Source: Arthrobacter sp. E3
GTDB lineage: Bacteria; Actinomycetota; Actinomycetes; Actinomycetales; Micrococcaceae
Length of the DNA stretch: 64,000 nt
Assembly (NCBI RefSeq): GCF_017353415.1
Contig: NZ_JAFMPX010000007.1
Coordinates: 62,001-126,000, forward strand
Direction: 5' to 3'
Of the stretch, positions 29,581 through 39,384 are shown in pieces (position 1 is the stretch's first letter; every line of letters begins with the position of its first letter). The notes under the pieces were generated by a model, which saw only the letters and a list, made by a program, of their open reading frames with translations, was not told where the DNA came from and ran no database searches. The translations under genes were made by a program, and so were the position numbers.

Positions 29581-30689
29581 AATCGAACAATCCATTCAGC
29601 ATAAAAAGCTCCAAGTCCGACGGCGACCATCAGCCCGGCCAGAATCCAGAACCTGACCACGACGGTCACTTCCCGCCAGCCCTTGAGCTCAAAGTGATGT
29701 TGCAACGGCGCCATGAGGAAGACACGTTTGCCCTTGGTGAGCTTGAAGAAGCCCACCTGAATGATCACCGAGAAGGTGATCAGCACGAACAGTCCACCGA
29801 TGATGGCCAGCAGGATTTCGGTTCGGGACAAGATGGCAAAGCCTGCCATGGCCCCACCGATAGCCAGCGATCCGGTGTCTCCCATGAAAATTTTCGCAGG
29901 GGACGTGTTCCACCACAGAAAACCGATGAGGGCGGCGAACATGATGGCTGCCAGCAGCGACAGATCCAGCGGGTCACGGACCTCGTAGCACACCGCTTCC
30001 GAGGGCACCTTGCGCGACCCGCAGGCCTGACTGCTCTGCCACATGCCCATGAGCGTGTAGGCACCGAACACGAGGATGGCTGCTCCGGTGGCCAGTCCGT
30101 CAAGGCCGTCGGTCAAGTTCACGCCGTTCGTGGCCGCCGTAATGATCAGGTTGGACCAGATCACAAACAGCACCACGCCCAACGCCGCCCCCGCAAAGGC
30201 CAGGTTCAGGCTGGGAATGTCACGGGCGAAGGAAATGAACGTACTGGCAGGGGTTCGCCCGTTTTCATTGGGGAAGCCCAACGCCATGACGGCAAAGGAA
30301 ATGCCCACCACGGCCTGCCCAATCAGCTTTCCCTTGGGGTTCAGCCCTGTGTTGTGCTGCTTGGTGATTTTCAAAAAATCGTCAAGGAAGCCCACCAGGC
30401 CCATGCCGACCATGAGGTAGATCATGAGCAGTCCGGATGCGGAGGGCCCTGGTGAGTTGTCGTTCAGCAGCCACACGATCAGGTGCGTGATGAAGTAGGC
30501 AGCCACCACGGAGCCGACCACCACCGTCCCGCCCATGGTGGGTGTGCCGCGCTTGACCTGGTGGGTGGTGGGACCGTCCTCGCGGATGATCTGCCCGTAT
30601 CCCTTCTTCACGAGGAAGCGGATGAACAACGGGGTGCCGATCATGGCGAAGGCCAGGGCCAAGCCTGCACCGATGAGCAATGCGATCAT
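29577..30689 (-). CDS. mraY: phospho-N-acetylmuramoyl-pentapeptide transferase
   Basis: A 370-residue integral-membrane transferase that moves phospho-MurNAc-pentapeptide onto undecaprenyl phosphate to form lipid I. About ten helices are visible. Signature loops are TPTMGG at about residue 50, FLDDFLKI (catalytic Asp pair), [10 protein letters not shown], and the HHFEL motif near the end ([14 protein letters not shown]). It shares an ATGA overlap with murF and a GTGA overlap with murD. Confidence 0.96.
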   Translation of the reverse strand: MIALLIGAGLALAFAMIGTPLFIRFLVKKGYGQIIREDGPTTHQVKRGTPTMGGTVVVGSVVAAYFITHLIVWLLNDNSPGPSASGLLMIYLMVGMGLVGFLDDFLKITKQHNTGLNPKGKLIGQAVVGISFAVMALGFPNENGRTPASTFISFARDIPSLNLAFAGAALGVVLFVIWSNLIITAATNGVNLTDGLDGLATGAAILVFGAYTLMGMWQSSQACGSRKVPSEAVCYEVRDPLDLSLLAAIMFAALIGFLWWNTSPAKIFMGDTGSLAIGGAMAGFAILSRTEILLAIIGGLFVLITFSVIIQVGFFKLTKGKRVFLMAPLQHHFELKGWREVTVVVRFWILAGLMVAVGLGAFYAEWIVRL

Positions 30690-32215
30690 GGCTGGGCAGT
30701 CCTTTCGCTGGAGGAGGCATCTGAGGTGTTGGTTGGGGCGTTCCCCGTGGGTAATGCTATCCGATCGCCCAGAAATCGCAGGCCAGCGCCATTGGAAGAT
30801 TTCAGCAGGACAATGTCACCCGAGGCCAATTCGGCCTCCAGCACGTCAAAGGCGGCGTCTGCGTCAGGGACGAACATGGATTCGTTCCCCCACGACCCTT
30901 CCATGACCGCACCGACGTGCATGGCACGGGCACCAGCGCCGACGACCAGCAGCCGGGAGATGTTCAATCGCACGGCCACCCGACCCACGGCGTCGTGCTC
31001 CAGCACCGAGTCCTCGCCTAGTTCGAGCATCTCCCCCAACACGGCCCAGGTCCGTCTTCTCCCGCTGCCACCAAGTTCTGCCAAGGTACGCAGGGCTGCC
31101 CGCATGGACTCCGGATTGGCGTTGTAGGCGTCGTTGATAATGCTTACCCCGTCGCTGCGGTCCGTGCGTTCCATCCGGTAGCGGCTCGCTGCGCGCTGTT
31201 CGTTCAGCGAGGCGACAATATGTTCCGGCGATGCACCGACGGCATGCGCAGCCGACGCTGCGGCAAGCAGGTTCGCCACGTGGTGCAGGCCCAGGAGCTT
31301 GCTGCGCACCGGTAGGGCTTCGGTGCTTCCAGGAAAGATCAGGTCGAATTCCGGCTGGCCGTCGGCATTGGTGTGCACATTGCGAGCCTGCATGAAAAGT
31401 TGCTCCGGCGCACTTGTCGTTTTCTGCGCTGCGGCAGTGACGGGGGCATCAGCGCTGCTAAAGAACGTGACAGGCGCGCCGGAGCGGCTGGCCATGGCAC
31501 GGACGCGTGCATCGTCGAAGTTCAGCAGGGCCGAGCCTTCAGGGGGCAGTGACTCCACAAGCTCGCCCTTGGCCACGGCGATGTTGTCGATGGAGCCGAA
31601 TTCGCCTGCATGGGCGCTTCCGACACACAGCACAACGCCAACGTCGGGGTGGACCATGTTACCCAGATAGGCGATTTGGCCCATCTTGGTGGCACCCATT
31701 TCAATGATGAGGTACCGGGTGCTTTCCACGGCGCGGAAGACTGTCAGTGGAACTCCGACTTCGCCGTTGTAGGAGCCCACCGGCGCCACCATTTCACCCA
31801 GCGGGGACAAAATGCCCGCCAAAAGGTCTTTTGTGGTGGTCTTGCCTGCGCTACCGGTGATGCCGATGACGCTCAACGGTGAGTGCGCACGGATGCGCCG
31901 CACCACCTCAGCTGCAAGCGTCCCCATGGCCAGCACCGCATTGGCAACGATGACAGCCGGGAACCAGGTGCCGGCGTCGTCCGCGGGCACCTCGCGCTCC
32001 GCCAACGCCAGAACGGCACCGGCAGCGAAGGCGTTCGCCAGAAAATCGTGGCCATCGGCGTGCTCCCCCGACTTGGCCACGTACATGCTGCCAGGCTCTA
32101 CGTCCCGGGAATCGGTGGCAATGAGGGCCACGTCAACAAGCGTGTGGGGATCGGTGCCTGGTGAGAGGGTTCCGCTGGTCAGTTCGGCGATCTTGGCCGC
32201 AGTAAATTCAATCAT
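30686..32215 (-). CDS. murF: UDP-MurNAc-tripeptide--D-alanyl-D-alanine ligase
   Basis: A 509-residue ligase adding D-Ala-D-Ala to complete the muramyl pentapeptide. Seen: the ATP loop [29 protein letters not shown], the central [15 protein letters not shown], and [13 protein letters not shown] roughly 20-residue Ala/Thr-rich insertion near residue 260 and a short acidic or Thr/Ser tail are atypical but common in high-GC Gram-positives. It overlaps murE by 8 bases and mraY by 4. No ddl gene for making D-Ala-D-Ala is in the window. Confidence 0.95.
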   Translation of the reverse strand: MIEFTAAKIAELTSGTLSPGTDPHTLVDVALIATDSRDVEPGSMYVAKSGEHADGHDFLANAFAAGAVLALAEREVPADDAGTWFPAVIVANAVLAMGTLAAEVVRRIRAHSPLSVIGITGSAGKTTTKDLLAGILSPLGEMVAPVGSYNGEVGVPLTVFRAVESTRYLIIEMGATKMGQIAYLGNMVHPDVGVVLCVGSAHAGEFGSIDNIAVAKGELVESLPPEGSALLNFDDARVRAMASRSGAPVTFFSSADAPVTAAAQKTTSAPEQLFMQARNVHTNADGQPEFDLIFPGSTEALPVRSKLLGLHHVANLLAAASAAHAVGASPEHIVASLNEQRAASRYRMERTDRSDGVSIINDAYNANPESMRAALRTLAELGGSGRRRTWAVLGEMLELGEDSVLEHDAVGRVAVRLNISRLLVVGAGARAMHVGAVMEGSWGNESMFVPDADAAFDVLEAELASGDIVLLKSSNGAGLRFLGDRIALPTGNAPTNTSDASSSERTAQP

Positions 32216-33926
32216 TAGTTGTGGACTCTATCGTGATTGCCTCGGTGAGCGGGAATCCGCGGGCTGACAGTGCCGACCGCAGTTCGACCCTGTCATCGAG
32301 GGAAAGGTTGACCCCTTTGACTTCTTGGAAAACTTCATGCCCGCGTCCGGCGACCAGGATGACATCTTGCGCGGATGCCAGCTCCACCGCACGGGCAATG
32401 GCGTCTGCGCGGTGGCCGACTTCCTCCACCACGCAACCCAACCGTTCGTCCTCATTGGCCGCCAGGGCACCGGCCAGGACCTCTGCGCGGATGACTGACG
32501 GGTCCTCGTCGTGGGGATCGTCATCGGTAATAATGACCACGTCAGCCCCGCGGGCCACGACGGCTCCCATGATGGGCCGTTTGGTGGCGTCACGTTCACC
32601 CGTGGCGCCAAAGACGGCGATCACGCGGGCACCGGGGGTGTCGGGTCTGACGGCTTCCAAGGCCCGTGCCAGCGCATCCGGGTTGTGGGCGAAATCAACG
32701 ACGGCCACGGGGGCCGTGCCAATAAGCTGCATGCGTCCGGGCACTTCCACAGTGAAGGGGTCGTGCGCGTCAAGCACAGCCTGCAGCAGGGCCGTCACGT
32801 CTTGATTCTCCGGTGCGGACTGCTCCGTGGACTGCTGGGCCAACTGCAACTCGCTCAGCACCATGACCAGCGCCAGGGCCGCGTTTGCCACGTTGAAGTC
32901 ACCCGGCAAGCCGGTGTGCACGCGCAGCAGGGCGCCGTTTGGTCCGCGCACGTTGAAGCGCGAGCCGACCCCATCCCTGCGCACCTCGCGTACCTGCCAA
33001 TCGGCGGCTCGCTTCCCTTGTTCTTGACTGGAAGTGGCCAACGTGACAACTGGCACCGTGCTGGCCGCGGCCATGCGCCTGCCCCAGTCATCATCAACGC
33101 TGACCACCGCGGCCCGCGCGTGAGCGGGTGTGAAGAGCGCCGCCTTCGTGGCGAAGTACTCTTCCATGCTGCCGTGCAGATCCAGGTGGTCCTGGGTTAG
33201 GTTCGTGAAGCCGGCCATGTTGAAGACGACGGCGTCAACCCGGCCAAAGGCCAGCGCATGGGAGGAAACTTCCATGGACGCGCAGTCCAGACCCTTCTCG
33301 GCCATGACCGCCAGCAGCGCATGCACATCCGTGGATTCTGGCGTGGTGAGCTTGCTCGGAATGGCGTCGCTGCCGGCCAGGATCTCGATGGTGCCAATGA
33401 GCCCGGTGGTCTTGCCAAGCGCCCGCAGCAGCGAGTTCAGAAAATATGTGGTGGTGGTCTTGCCATTGGTCCCGGTCACGGCAAACAAGTCCAGCCCGCT
33501 CCCGTGCGTTTTCCCGCCCGTTCCGTAAACGGCAGCTGAGGCGGTTCCCACGGCGGCACGGGCGTCTGCCACGGTCAGCACCGGCACTGCCGGCGCTGCA
33601 CCCACAAGGCGGGCTCCGGCGTCGTCCGTCAAAATTGCCACGGCACCTGCCGCTACGGCTTGGGCAGCAAATTCCGCACCGTGCGCGTGGGCACCCGGCA
33701 AGGCGGTGTACAGGTCCCCGGGCACAATGGAGCGCGAATCAAGACTGACGCCGCTCACATGCACCGGCGTTTCAGCCAGCAGCTTGGCCCGGCTGCCATC
33801 TAGGACCGCACCCAGCAATTGCGCCAGCTGCTCCAGTTCCGCTCCACGGTGGTGGAGCGGTCGCAGCGGGGCAGGGGCATGGTTTTGCGGCACAGGCACT
33901 ACATCCTTTTCATTCACAATTTTCAC
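32208..33926 (-). CDS. murE: UDP-MurNAc-L-Ala-D-Glu ligase for the third residue (MurE, probably L-Lys type)
   Basis: A 572-residue ligase adding the third (diamino) residue of the stem peptide. Seen: [13 protein letters not shown] (ATP site), TTPESTD, MEVSSHAL (carbamylated lysine region is further on) and NLTQDHLDLHGS. The substrate loop reads TDDDPHDEDPSVI. Diaminopimelate-adding enzymes have DNPR at this place, so the DDPH form suggests L-Lys, as known for Arthrobacter (A3-alpha peptidoglycan). This is inference from one motif. The N-terminal 30 residues are variable; ATG 33926 overlaps ftsI by 17 bases, and GTG 33917 is an alternative. Confidence 0.94.
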   Translation of the reverse strand: MKIVNEKDVVPVPQNHAPAPLRPLHHRGAELEQLAQLLGAVLDGSRAKLLAETPVHVSGVSLDSRSIVPGDLYTALPGAHAHGAEFAAQAVAAGAVAILTDDAGARLVGAAPAVPVLTVADARAAVGTASAAVYGTGGKTHGSGLDLFAVTGTNGKTTTTYFLNSLLRALGKTTGLIGTIEILAGSDAIPSKLTTPESTDVHALLAVMAEKGLDCASMEVSSHALAFGRVDAVVFNMAGFTNLTQDHLDLHGSMEEYFATKAALFTPAHARAAVVSVDDDWGRRMAAASTVPVVTLATSSQEQGKRAADWQVREVRRDGVGSRFNVRGPNGALLRVHTGLPGDFNVANAALALVMVLSELQLAQQSTEQSAPENQDVTALLQAVLDAHDPFTVEVPGRMQLIGTAPVAVVDFAHNPDALARALEAVRPDTPGARVIAVFGATGERDATKRPIMGAVVARGADVVIITDDDPHDEDPSVIRAEVLAGALAANEDERLGCVVEEVGHRADAIARAVELASAQDVILVAGRGHEVFQEVKGVNLSLDDRVELRSALSARGFPLTEAITIESTTND

Positions 33927-35760
33927 AATCCGGGCCAGGCTGCTTATAAAACTTCGGCGGCATGACAGGCGGCGTGGTGGACGGCGGAATATCGTAAGTG
34001 CGCAGCACCTGTCCCATCACCTGGTTAAAGGTATACCCCTGGGTGACGCCGTAGATGCTGCCCTGCGGGCGCTGGACTGTAATGCCCACCACATACTTGG
34101 GGTCATCCATGGGAGCCATGCCGATGAAGGACGAGGTGTAACCGTCAAATCCGACGCCGTCGTCTGCTGGCGCTTCGGAGGTGCCAGTCTTGCCGCCGGT
34201 ACGGTAGCCGGGAATGTTCACCACCTTGTAGTCCGTCATGGTCACCACCCCCTCGAGCATGTCGCGGGATTCCTGGGCTGTCTTGGGGCTGACTACTTCA
34301 ACTCCGGGGGCTTGCGGAACGGTATCGACCTTGCCATTGGCATCCGTGAAGGAGTCGATGATCTGGGGTTTGAGCCGGACGCCGTCATTGGCGATCGTTT
34401 GGAAGATCATGGTGGTCTGCAGGGGTGTTTGTGCCACGCCTTGGCCAAACAGCACCGTGTACTGCTGGCGGCCGTCCCACTTGCTCCAGTCTGCAAGGAT
34501 GCCAGGGCTTTCACCCGGAAGTGCTATGCCGGTCTTTTCCCCGACGCCGAACTTTCGCATGTAGTCATAACGCTGTTTAAGGCTCAGCTTCGACCCGGCC
34601 ATGACGGTGCCGGTGTTCATCGAGTCGGCAATAATGCCGGCCAATGTGCGTTTTTCCGTGCCGTGGACGAACGAGTCGGAGAAGTTCTGCCCGTCAATGG
34701 TCAACGTCGGCGGCACCAGGTATTCACTCATGGGAGTGGCCAGGCCTTCTTGGACCAAGGCTGCCGCCGTCATGATCTTGCTGGTGGATCCCGGCTCCAC
34801 CACCGAACTGACGGTGCGTGAACCAATGTTCTTCGGATCGGAGGCAGCAACATTGTTGGGGTCATAGGAATCACTGTCTGCGATGGCAACGACCTTGCCG
34901 GTCTTGGCCTCAATGACGGTGATGCTCGCCCACTGTGCGCTGTACTGTTCCTTCTGCTGCTGGGCCGCCTGCTGGGCATAGTACTGAATGTCCTGGTCAA
35001 TGGTCAGCTTCACCGTCTCCCCATCGACTGCAGGCACTGTCCGTACAGGGGCCGTAGGAATGATGATGCCATTCTTACCTGCCTGGAACGTGCGTGAGCC
35101 ATCAGTGCCCGTGAGCTTGTCATTCATAGTCTGCTCAATGCCGGCCAACGGCTTGCCTGAAGTGTCAACAAAGCCGACGATGGGCCCGCCAACGGCTCCC
35201 ATGGGATAGACCCGCTTGGTGACAGCTTCTGAGTAAATGCCCGGGATGCCTAGTTCGGCAACCTTCTTCTCAATCTGCGGGCTGACATCCTGAGTGATGT
35301 AGTTGAAGTTCGCTTCTCCGGTGGACTTCTTCTTGACGTCCGCAAAGTCCATGCTCAAGACATTGGCCAGCTGTTGCAGCCCTTCATCCTTCGTGTACTC
35401 GACGACGGTTGAATCACCGGTTTTCGGATCGACATTCCGGTGCTTGTACTTTGTGTAGTCGGCCAGGTTAATCTGCGAGACGGTGATGTTGTACCGGATG
35501 ATGCTCTCAGCGAGGACCTTGCCATTGATATCGACGATTTTTCCGCGGACGGCGGGAAGGCTCTGCACCACAGTTCGCTGATTCTCGGCAGCCTGAGCCA
35601 AGTTGCCCACGTCCAGTCCCTGCACCATGACGAGTCTGCCGGCAATGACCAGCAGGAACGCGAGCATCAGGACAAAGCCGATACGCATGCGGGTGCGCCC
35701 GACCTTGTTCAATTGTTGTGCAGTTGCACCACGTGCGGACTGGGTGGATTTTTGTGCCAC
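33910..35760 (-). CDS. ftsI: septal transpeptidase FtsI (class B penicillin-binding protein)
   Basis: A 616-residue membrane-anchored transpeptidase that cross-links septal peptidoglycan together with FtsW. One transmembrane helix lies at about 28-46. Next come the dimerisation domain (VVQSLPAVRGKIVDINGKVLAES) and the transpeptidase domain with S325-T-S-K (active-site serine), S380-M-N and K524-T-G-T. The start is GTG 35760 with AAGGAAA eight bases ahead. The tail ends in Pro-rich sequence and C-E-N-C-E, a possible disulphide pair outside the membrane. It lies 61 bases after ftsL. Confidence 0.95.
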   Translation of the reverse strand: MAQKSTQSARGATAQQLNKVGRTRMRIGFVLMLAFLLVIAGRLVMVQGLDVGNLAQAAENQRTVVQSLPAVRGKIVDINGKVLAESIIRYNITVSQINLADYTKYKHRNVDPKTGDSTVVEYTKDEGLQQLANVLSMDFADVKKKSTGEANFNYITQDVSPQIEKKVAELGIPGIYSEAVTKRVYPMGAVGGPIVGFVDTSGKPLAGIEQTMNDKLTGTDGSRTFQAGKNGIIIPTAPVRTVPAVDGETVKLTIDQDIQYYAQQAAQQQKEQYSAQWASITVIEAKTGKVVAIADSDSYDPNNVAASDPKNIGSRTVSSVVEPGSTSKIMTAAALVQEGLATPMSEYLVPPTLTIDGQNFSDSFVHGTEKRTLAGIIADSMNTGTVMAGSKLSLKQRYDYMRKFGVGEKTGIALPGESPGILADWSKWDGRQQYTVLFGQGVAQTPLQTTMIFQTIANDGVRLKPQIIDSFTDANGKVDTVPQAPGVEVVSPKTAQESRDMLEGVVTMTDYKVVNIPGYRTGGKTGTSEAPADDGVGFDGYTSSFIGMAPMDDPKYVVGITVQRPQGSIYGVTQGYTFNQVMGQVLRTYDIPPSTTPPVMPPKFYKQPGPDCENCE

Positions 35761-35821
35761 TGCTGCTTTTTCCTTGCGTTCTTTGCTGGGACAGTCGAGG
35801 CTGCCTGATCCTAGTTAAACC

Positions 35822-36568
35822 CTAGCTGTCCTTCTGGGCTGGCGCGGGGATGGTGCCGCCGTTAAGTTCTGGTGCCGCGGCCTCCACAGGAACCGGTGCT
35901 GGTGGAACCACGGCCGCAGGCGGCACGGAGCCTGCACTCTTCTGGCCCGTGCTGCTCTGGCCCGCAGCCTGCTGGATGGCAGCTTGCTCGGCGGCGGCCT
36001 TCTGGACTTTGGCTGCCGGGCTGAGCGGCCCCGTGGACGATCCGGCAACTGTAAGGTCTGCGGCCGGCTTGTCGATGCTGGCTGGAGGAATAATCACCAG
36101 ACCCTTGGTGTCCGCAGAGGCGGGCTGCGGGGATCCGCTGACCTTGCCGGAGCGAACATCAATCTGTCCAGTTGTTCCCGCAGGGACCATGCCCAGGCTT
36201 ACGGCGCGTGCGACAAGTTCCTGTGGCGACTGTTTGGAGGCGATGCTCTGCTCCAACTCCTGGTTCGACTTATGCAAGTCCGCCTGCTGGCTCTTCAAAT
36301 CAACCAGCTCGTACTGTCCCTTGGTGAGGGAGATGCTCATCACAAGCACCACGGTCAGTGCTGCAACAACCACCAGGAACAAGATCACCACGAGCGAAGA
36401 ACGATTCCGTGCAGGGGTGGACACCACAAGGGACAGGGGGGTGCGTGGCTTGCGCGGTTTCGCCCCGGTACCCGTGAAAAGTAGATCTGGGTCAGCCGGC
36501 TCCACATTCAGTGAACGGGCATTATTGCCCACACTCACTGGCGTGGAGCGTGATGCAAGCTGGCTCAT
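35822..36568 (-). CDS. ftsL: FtsL-like divisome protein with long Ala/Pro-rich tail
   Basis: A 248-residue bitopic protein at the ftsL position between rsmH and ftsI. The first 55 residues are cytoplasmic. The helix at about 58-80 ([21 protein letters not shown]) is followed by a leucine-zipper-like coiled coil ([26 protein letters not shown]) and [12 protein letters not shown], the standard FtsL core. About 115 further residues are Ala/Pro/Gln-rich, low-complexity and extracytoplasmic, roughly doubling the size of E. coli FtsL. The function is inferred from core and position. It overlaps rsmH by four bases (ATGA). Confidence 0.88.
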   Translation of the reverse strand: MSQLASRSTPVSVGNNARSLNVEPADPDLLFTGTGAKPRKPRTPLSLVVSTPARNRSSLVVILFLVVVAALTVVLVMSISLTKGQYELVDLKSQQADLHKSNQELEQSIASKQSPQELVARAVSLGMVPAGTTGQIDVRSGKVSGSPQPASADTKGLVIIPPASIDKPAADLTVAGSSTGPLSPAAKVQKAAAEQAAIQQAAGQSSTGQKSAGSVPPAAVVPPAPVPVEAAAPELNGGTIPAPAQKDS

Positions 36569-37563
36569 TTGGCACTCCTGATTCTGATTTTTTCCACTGC
36601 CCTCAGCCGCGCGGATGCGGCTCTGGGATTCTCTGCAATTTCTTCATCTGTGGGGATTTCCGTCCCCTTGGTCAGACGTTTCAAAATGGCCTTATGCTCT
36701 TCAAGTTCCACTGGGAACCCAGCCGGCGCAGAAGACGTTGATCCTGCGGCAAACACCGACTTCACGATCTTGTCTTCCAAAGAGTGGTAGGACATGACGA
36801 CTGCGCGTCCATGCAGCCCCAGCGCCTCAACAGCGGCGGGAATGGCTGTTTCCAAAACGCTCAATTCTTCATTGACCTCAATGCGCAGCGCCTGAAACGT
36901 GCGTTTCGCCGGGTGCCCGCCAGTCTTTGCCGCACCGGAGGGGACAACGTTGCGGATTATCTCCACTAGTTCCCCAGTGCGGGTGAGGGGGGCCTTGTCT
37001 CGGGCCGCAACAATATGGTTCGCAATGCGGCCGGCAAACTTCTCCTCGCCCCACTTGCGAATGATCCGCACCAGGTCCTCTTCGGAGTAGCTGTTGAGCA
37101 CGTCGGCAGCTGTCTGACCACGGCTGGTGTCCATACGCATGTCAAGGGGTGCGTCGAAGGAGTAGGCGAAGCCACGGGCACGCTCATCCAGCTGGAGGGA
37201 AGACACACCCAAATCCATCAAGATGCCATCAATGCTCGCAATACCCAAGTCTTCGAGGACGTCGGCGATCTCGTCATAGACGGCGTGCACCAAGTCAGTG
37301 CGGTCCTGGAAAGGGGTGAGGCGCTCCCCCGCCAGCCCGAGGGCCTCGATATCACGGTCAATGCCGATCAAGTGGAGGTCGGGAAAACGTTGCAGCATTG
37401 CTTCGGAATGGCCGCCCATGCCCAAAGTGGCGTCAATGACGATCGGCGTGCGCCCTGCCAGGCGGGCATTTTCAAATGCCGGGGCCAGGAGATTGATGCA
37501 GCGATCTTTGAGAACTGGGGTGTGGCGTTCAGAAGTGGGTGGCGTGGGAACTTCCGACGTCAT
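36565..37563 (-). CDS. rsmH: 16S rRNA (cytosine-1402-N4)-methyltransferase RsmH
   Basis: A 332-residue S-adenosylmethionine-dependent methyltransferase that modifies C1402 in the ribosomal P site. Seen: HTPVL, the SAM loop [45 protein letters not shown], and the C-terminal [16 protein letters not shown] 37563 was chosen because the conserved fold begins there and GGAG lies ahead; the frame stays open 113 codons upstream, but that part is not conserved and covers the leader hairpin. Also called mraW. Confidence 0.95.
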   Translation of the reverse strand: MTSEVPTPPTSERHTPVLKDRCINLLAPAFENARLAGRTPIVIDATLGMGGHSEAMLQRFPDLHLIGIDRDIEALGLAGERLTPFQDRTDLVHAVYDEIADVLEDLGIASIDGILMDLGVSSLQLDERARGFAYSFDAPLDMRMDTSRGQTAADVLNSYSEEDLVRIIRKWGEEKFAGRIANHIVAARDKAPLTRTGELVEIIRNVVPSGAAKTGGHPAKRTFQALRIEVNEELSVLETAIPAAVEALGLHGRAVVMSYHSLEDKIVKSVFAAGSTSSAPAGFPVELEEHKAILKRLTKGTEIPTDEEIAENPRAASARLRAVEKIRIRSAK

Positions 37564-37766
37564 CACAACTCCATTTCTCTTGGTTATCAACCGGGAGGGG
37601 TATTCATTCCCGCGGTGAGCGTGCAAATCTGGCAAATAACTCTTTTTACTGCGAACAACGTTTGTACTGCGGTGTGTCAGGTGGTGCAGGCCCAGAGCCA
37701 CTGCTCCGCATCCTTGCGAAGTGTGTTCTTGAACCAGATCCCCCTCCGCCCCAAAGCCGCTCCACG

Positions 37767-37792
37767 CCTGGCTCCGGGGAAGGTGAGCCAGG
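37767..37792 (-). ncRNA. hairpin matching the mraW RNA motif in the rsmH leader
   Basis: On the minus strand an 8-bp perfect stem (CCTGGCTC with GAGCCAGG) closes a 10-base loop containing CTTCCCC. From memory, the mraW RNA motif of actinobacteria is a hairpin with CUUCCCC in its terminal loop, located in the 5' region of mraW (rsmH), which fits position, strand and loop. The remaining 366-base mraZ-rsmH gap (37564-37929) shows no gene. The assignment is by eye; only the core hairpin is delimited. Confidence 0.6.
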
Positions 37793-37929
37793 ATTGGACG
37801 AGCTGGGCGGCTGGAGATCTCATTCAAGATCACCGGCTGAGCCACCGGAAAGTGTCCTGCGAAGCAACGCTTTCCGGGTGTTTCCAACAACGTGTACTGC
37901 AACTGCGGGTGTTCACTGGCAGTTCTCTG

Positions 37930-38361
37930 TCAGCTAATACCAGGAATGGCGACTTCGTCTGTCGCAGAGAAAGCCGCCTCCTTTGCTGCCAAATAGTCCC
38001 GCCAAGCCGTGGCATCCCAGATCTCCGCCCGGCTGCCCGCGCCAATGACGACCAGTTCCTTCTCAAGACCTGCGTAGGAGCGCAAGGTGGCCGGTATGGT
38101 CACCCTTCCCTGCTTGTCCGGGACCTCATCGGAAGCTCCGGAAAGAAAGATTCGAATGTAGTCGCGTGCTGCCATGTTGGACAGCGGCGCATCCTGCATC
38201 TGAGGGAGAACCTTTTCAAACTCCCGTGCACTAAATACATAGATGCAGTTTTCCTGGCCCTTGGTCAGGACAAGTCCACTGGCAAGTTCCTCCCGAAACT
38301 TCGCCGGAAGAATGATCCTTCCCTTCTCATCAAGGCGCGGCGAATGTGTTCCGAGAAACAA
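37930..38361 (-). CDS. mraZ: transcriptional regulator MraZ
   Basis: A 143-residue DNA-binding protein made of two SpoVT/AbrB-like repeats: [23 protein letters not shown] at the N-terminus and [21 protein letters not shown] in the second half. It forms a ring-shaped oligomer and represses its own dcw operon. The first gene of the cluster, it is preceded by an array of GTGGAG repeats at 10-bp spacing (38409-38449), which is the type of site MraZ binds. The roughly 370-base gap to rsmH suggests an additional regulatory layer for the downstream genes. Confidence 0.96.
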   Translation of the reverse strand: MFLGTHSPRLDEKGRIILPAKFREELASGLVLTKGQENCIYVFSAREFEKVLPQMQDAPLSNMAARDYIRIFLSGASDEVPDKQGRVTIPATLRSYAGLEKELVVIGAGSRAEIWDATAWRDYLAAKEAAFSATDEVAIPGIS

Positions 38362-38408
38362 CTCACCACCACCTTCATTCGTGGAGCCTGAGGGATCACC
38401 CTGACCCC

Positions 38409-38456
38409 ATCCCCTCCCACGCGCTCCACATTACTCCACAATCCTCCACCGTCAAC
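38409..38456 (-). promoter_or_regulatory. MraZ operator array overlapping the mraZ promoter
   Basis: On the minus strand GTGGAG occurs at 38449-38444, 38439-38434 and 38429-38424, exactly 10 bp apart, followed by degenerate GTGGGAG (38420-38414) and ATGGGG. MraZ oligomers are known to bind short G-rich direct repeats at such spacing. A TTGACG (38455-38450) and TAATGT (38433-38428) with 16-base spacing overlap the array and could be the promoter, so binding would block transcription. Confidence 0.75.
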
Positions 38457-38469
38457 CCAATATCAAGGT

Positions 38470-38693
38470 GTGCTCGTAGCGTGTCGGAGGAATAATCCGC
38501 GCCGTTGCAAGGCACTCGCCGAAGGAAGGCTGGTGGAGGGAATTTGGTACAGATAGCCGCTACCAGCGGCTCGCAACACGTGCTGGGACGCCAAAAAGCA
38601 CGATTTAACGTACAGCAAGTACTCAGGTGGTGAAAAGTGGAGGGATCGGGAGCGCAGCTTCCACAGAGACGCAGACAGAGGCCCAAAACACCG
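38470..38693. other. intergenic stretch without recognised gene
   Basis: Between the mraZ promoter and the terminator near 38700 no convincing coding frame is seen. A small perfect hairpin (agccgct/agcggct, 38555-38571) is the only structure noted. Open frames crossing it on the minus strand are short and lack family features. Confidence 0.5.
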
Positions 38694-38722
38694 AAGGCCA
38701 CGGCGCAACGCGCCGTGGCCTT
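38694..38722 (-). terminator. strong hairpin after the DUF3040-like gene
   Basis: Twelve perfectly paired bases (aaggccacggcg with cgccgtggcctt), extendable by one C-G pair, with a very short loop, 41 bases past the stop at 38764. It separates the gene from the mraZ promoter. Confidence 0.75.
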
Positions 38723-38763
38723 GAGATATTCAATTCTTTTGGGAGCGGGCTCTGGTAGCGCGC

Positions 38764-39141
38764 TTACTGGTCGCGGCGGCGTTCCTCCCACTTTTCTTCC
38801 AGCCCGTTCATGAACCCACTTTTTTGTTTGGGTCCCGACTTCGTGCCGGGCTTGCCCGCACTTTGCTCTGCGTCACCAAACTTCGGTTTGGAGACCGCGA
38901 TGTACACGCCGCCACCCATGATCAGGAAGCCTAGAATACCTAGCAGGATTAGGTGTGTTGCCACGCCACCAAGCAGGACCAGCAGCCCTGCAATCATCAC
39001 CACGACACCAATCACGATGTTGCGTGTTGACAACGACCGTGTTGGCGCCGTTGACAGTGCGTTGGCAAATTTGGGATCTTCGGCATGCAGTTGCTGTTCC
39101 AGTTGATCCAGCAGCCTCTGCTCGTGCTCAGAGAGGGGCAT
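38764..39141 (-). CDS. DUF3040-like two-helix membrane protein
   Basis: A 125-residue protein beginning MPLSEHEQRLLDQLEQQLHAEDPKFA, the hallmark of the actinobacterial DUF3040 family. Two hydrophobic helices follow (about 45-63 and 68-85), then a basic tail ending EEKWEERRRDQ. Family function is unknown; its usual place is between dinB and mraZ, which suggests an envelope role. ATG 39141 was chosen as the start of the conserved motif, with GAGAGGGG around it on the opposite strand not relevant; the frame extends 30 codons upstream. Confidence 0.88.
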   Translation of the reverse strand: MPLSEHEQRLLDQLEQQLHAEDPKFANALSTAPTRSLSTRNIVIGVVVMIAGLLVLLGGVATHLILLGILGFLIMGGGVYIAVSKPKFGDAEQSAGKPGTKSGPKQKSGFMNGLEEKWEERRRDQ

Positions 39142-39384
39142 GACGACCTCCTTCAGGTCAGGGCCATGGGCGTCTTTGCTCGTTAACGTCTTTATCGCTT
39201 CGATGGTTCCCAACCCTCCGGTTCCACACATGCTGCTTCAGCGTGCGGCCTTGACGGCGTCGGGCACCAACAAACTTTGAAGTCGTCAATAAGCCAACTC
39301 CTACTATCAACAATAGGCTTGATTTTGCTGAACTGAAAGCCACGAGCGACATACTGTTGACACAAGGTAGAGCAGTGGGTGCAA

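Noticed and set aside
37564-37902. 113-codon upstream extension of the rsmH frame
   Set aside because: Not conserved in RsmH, lacks a ribosome site, and spans the leader hairpin; ATG 37563 has GGAG ahead.
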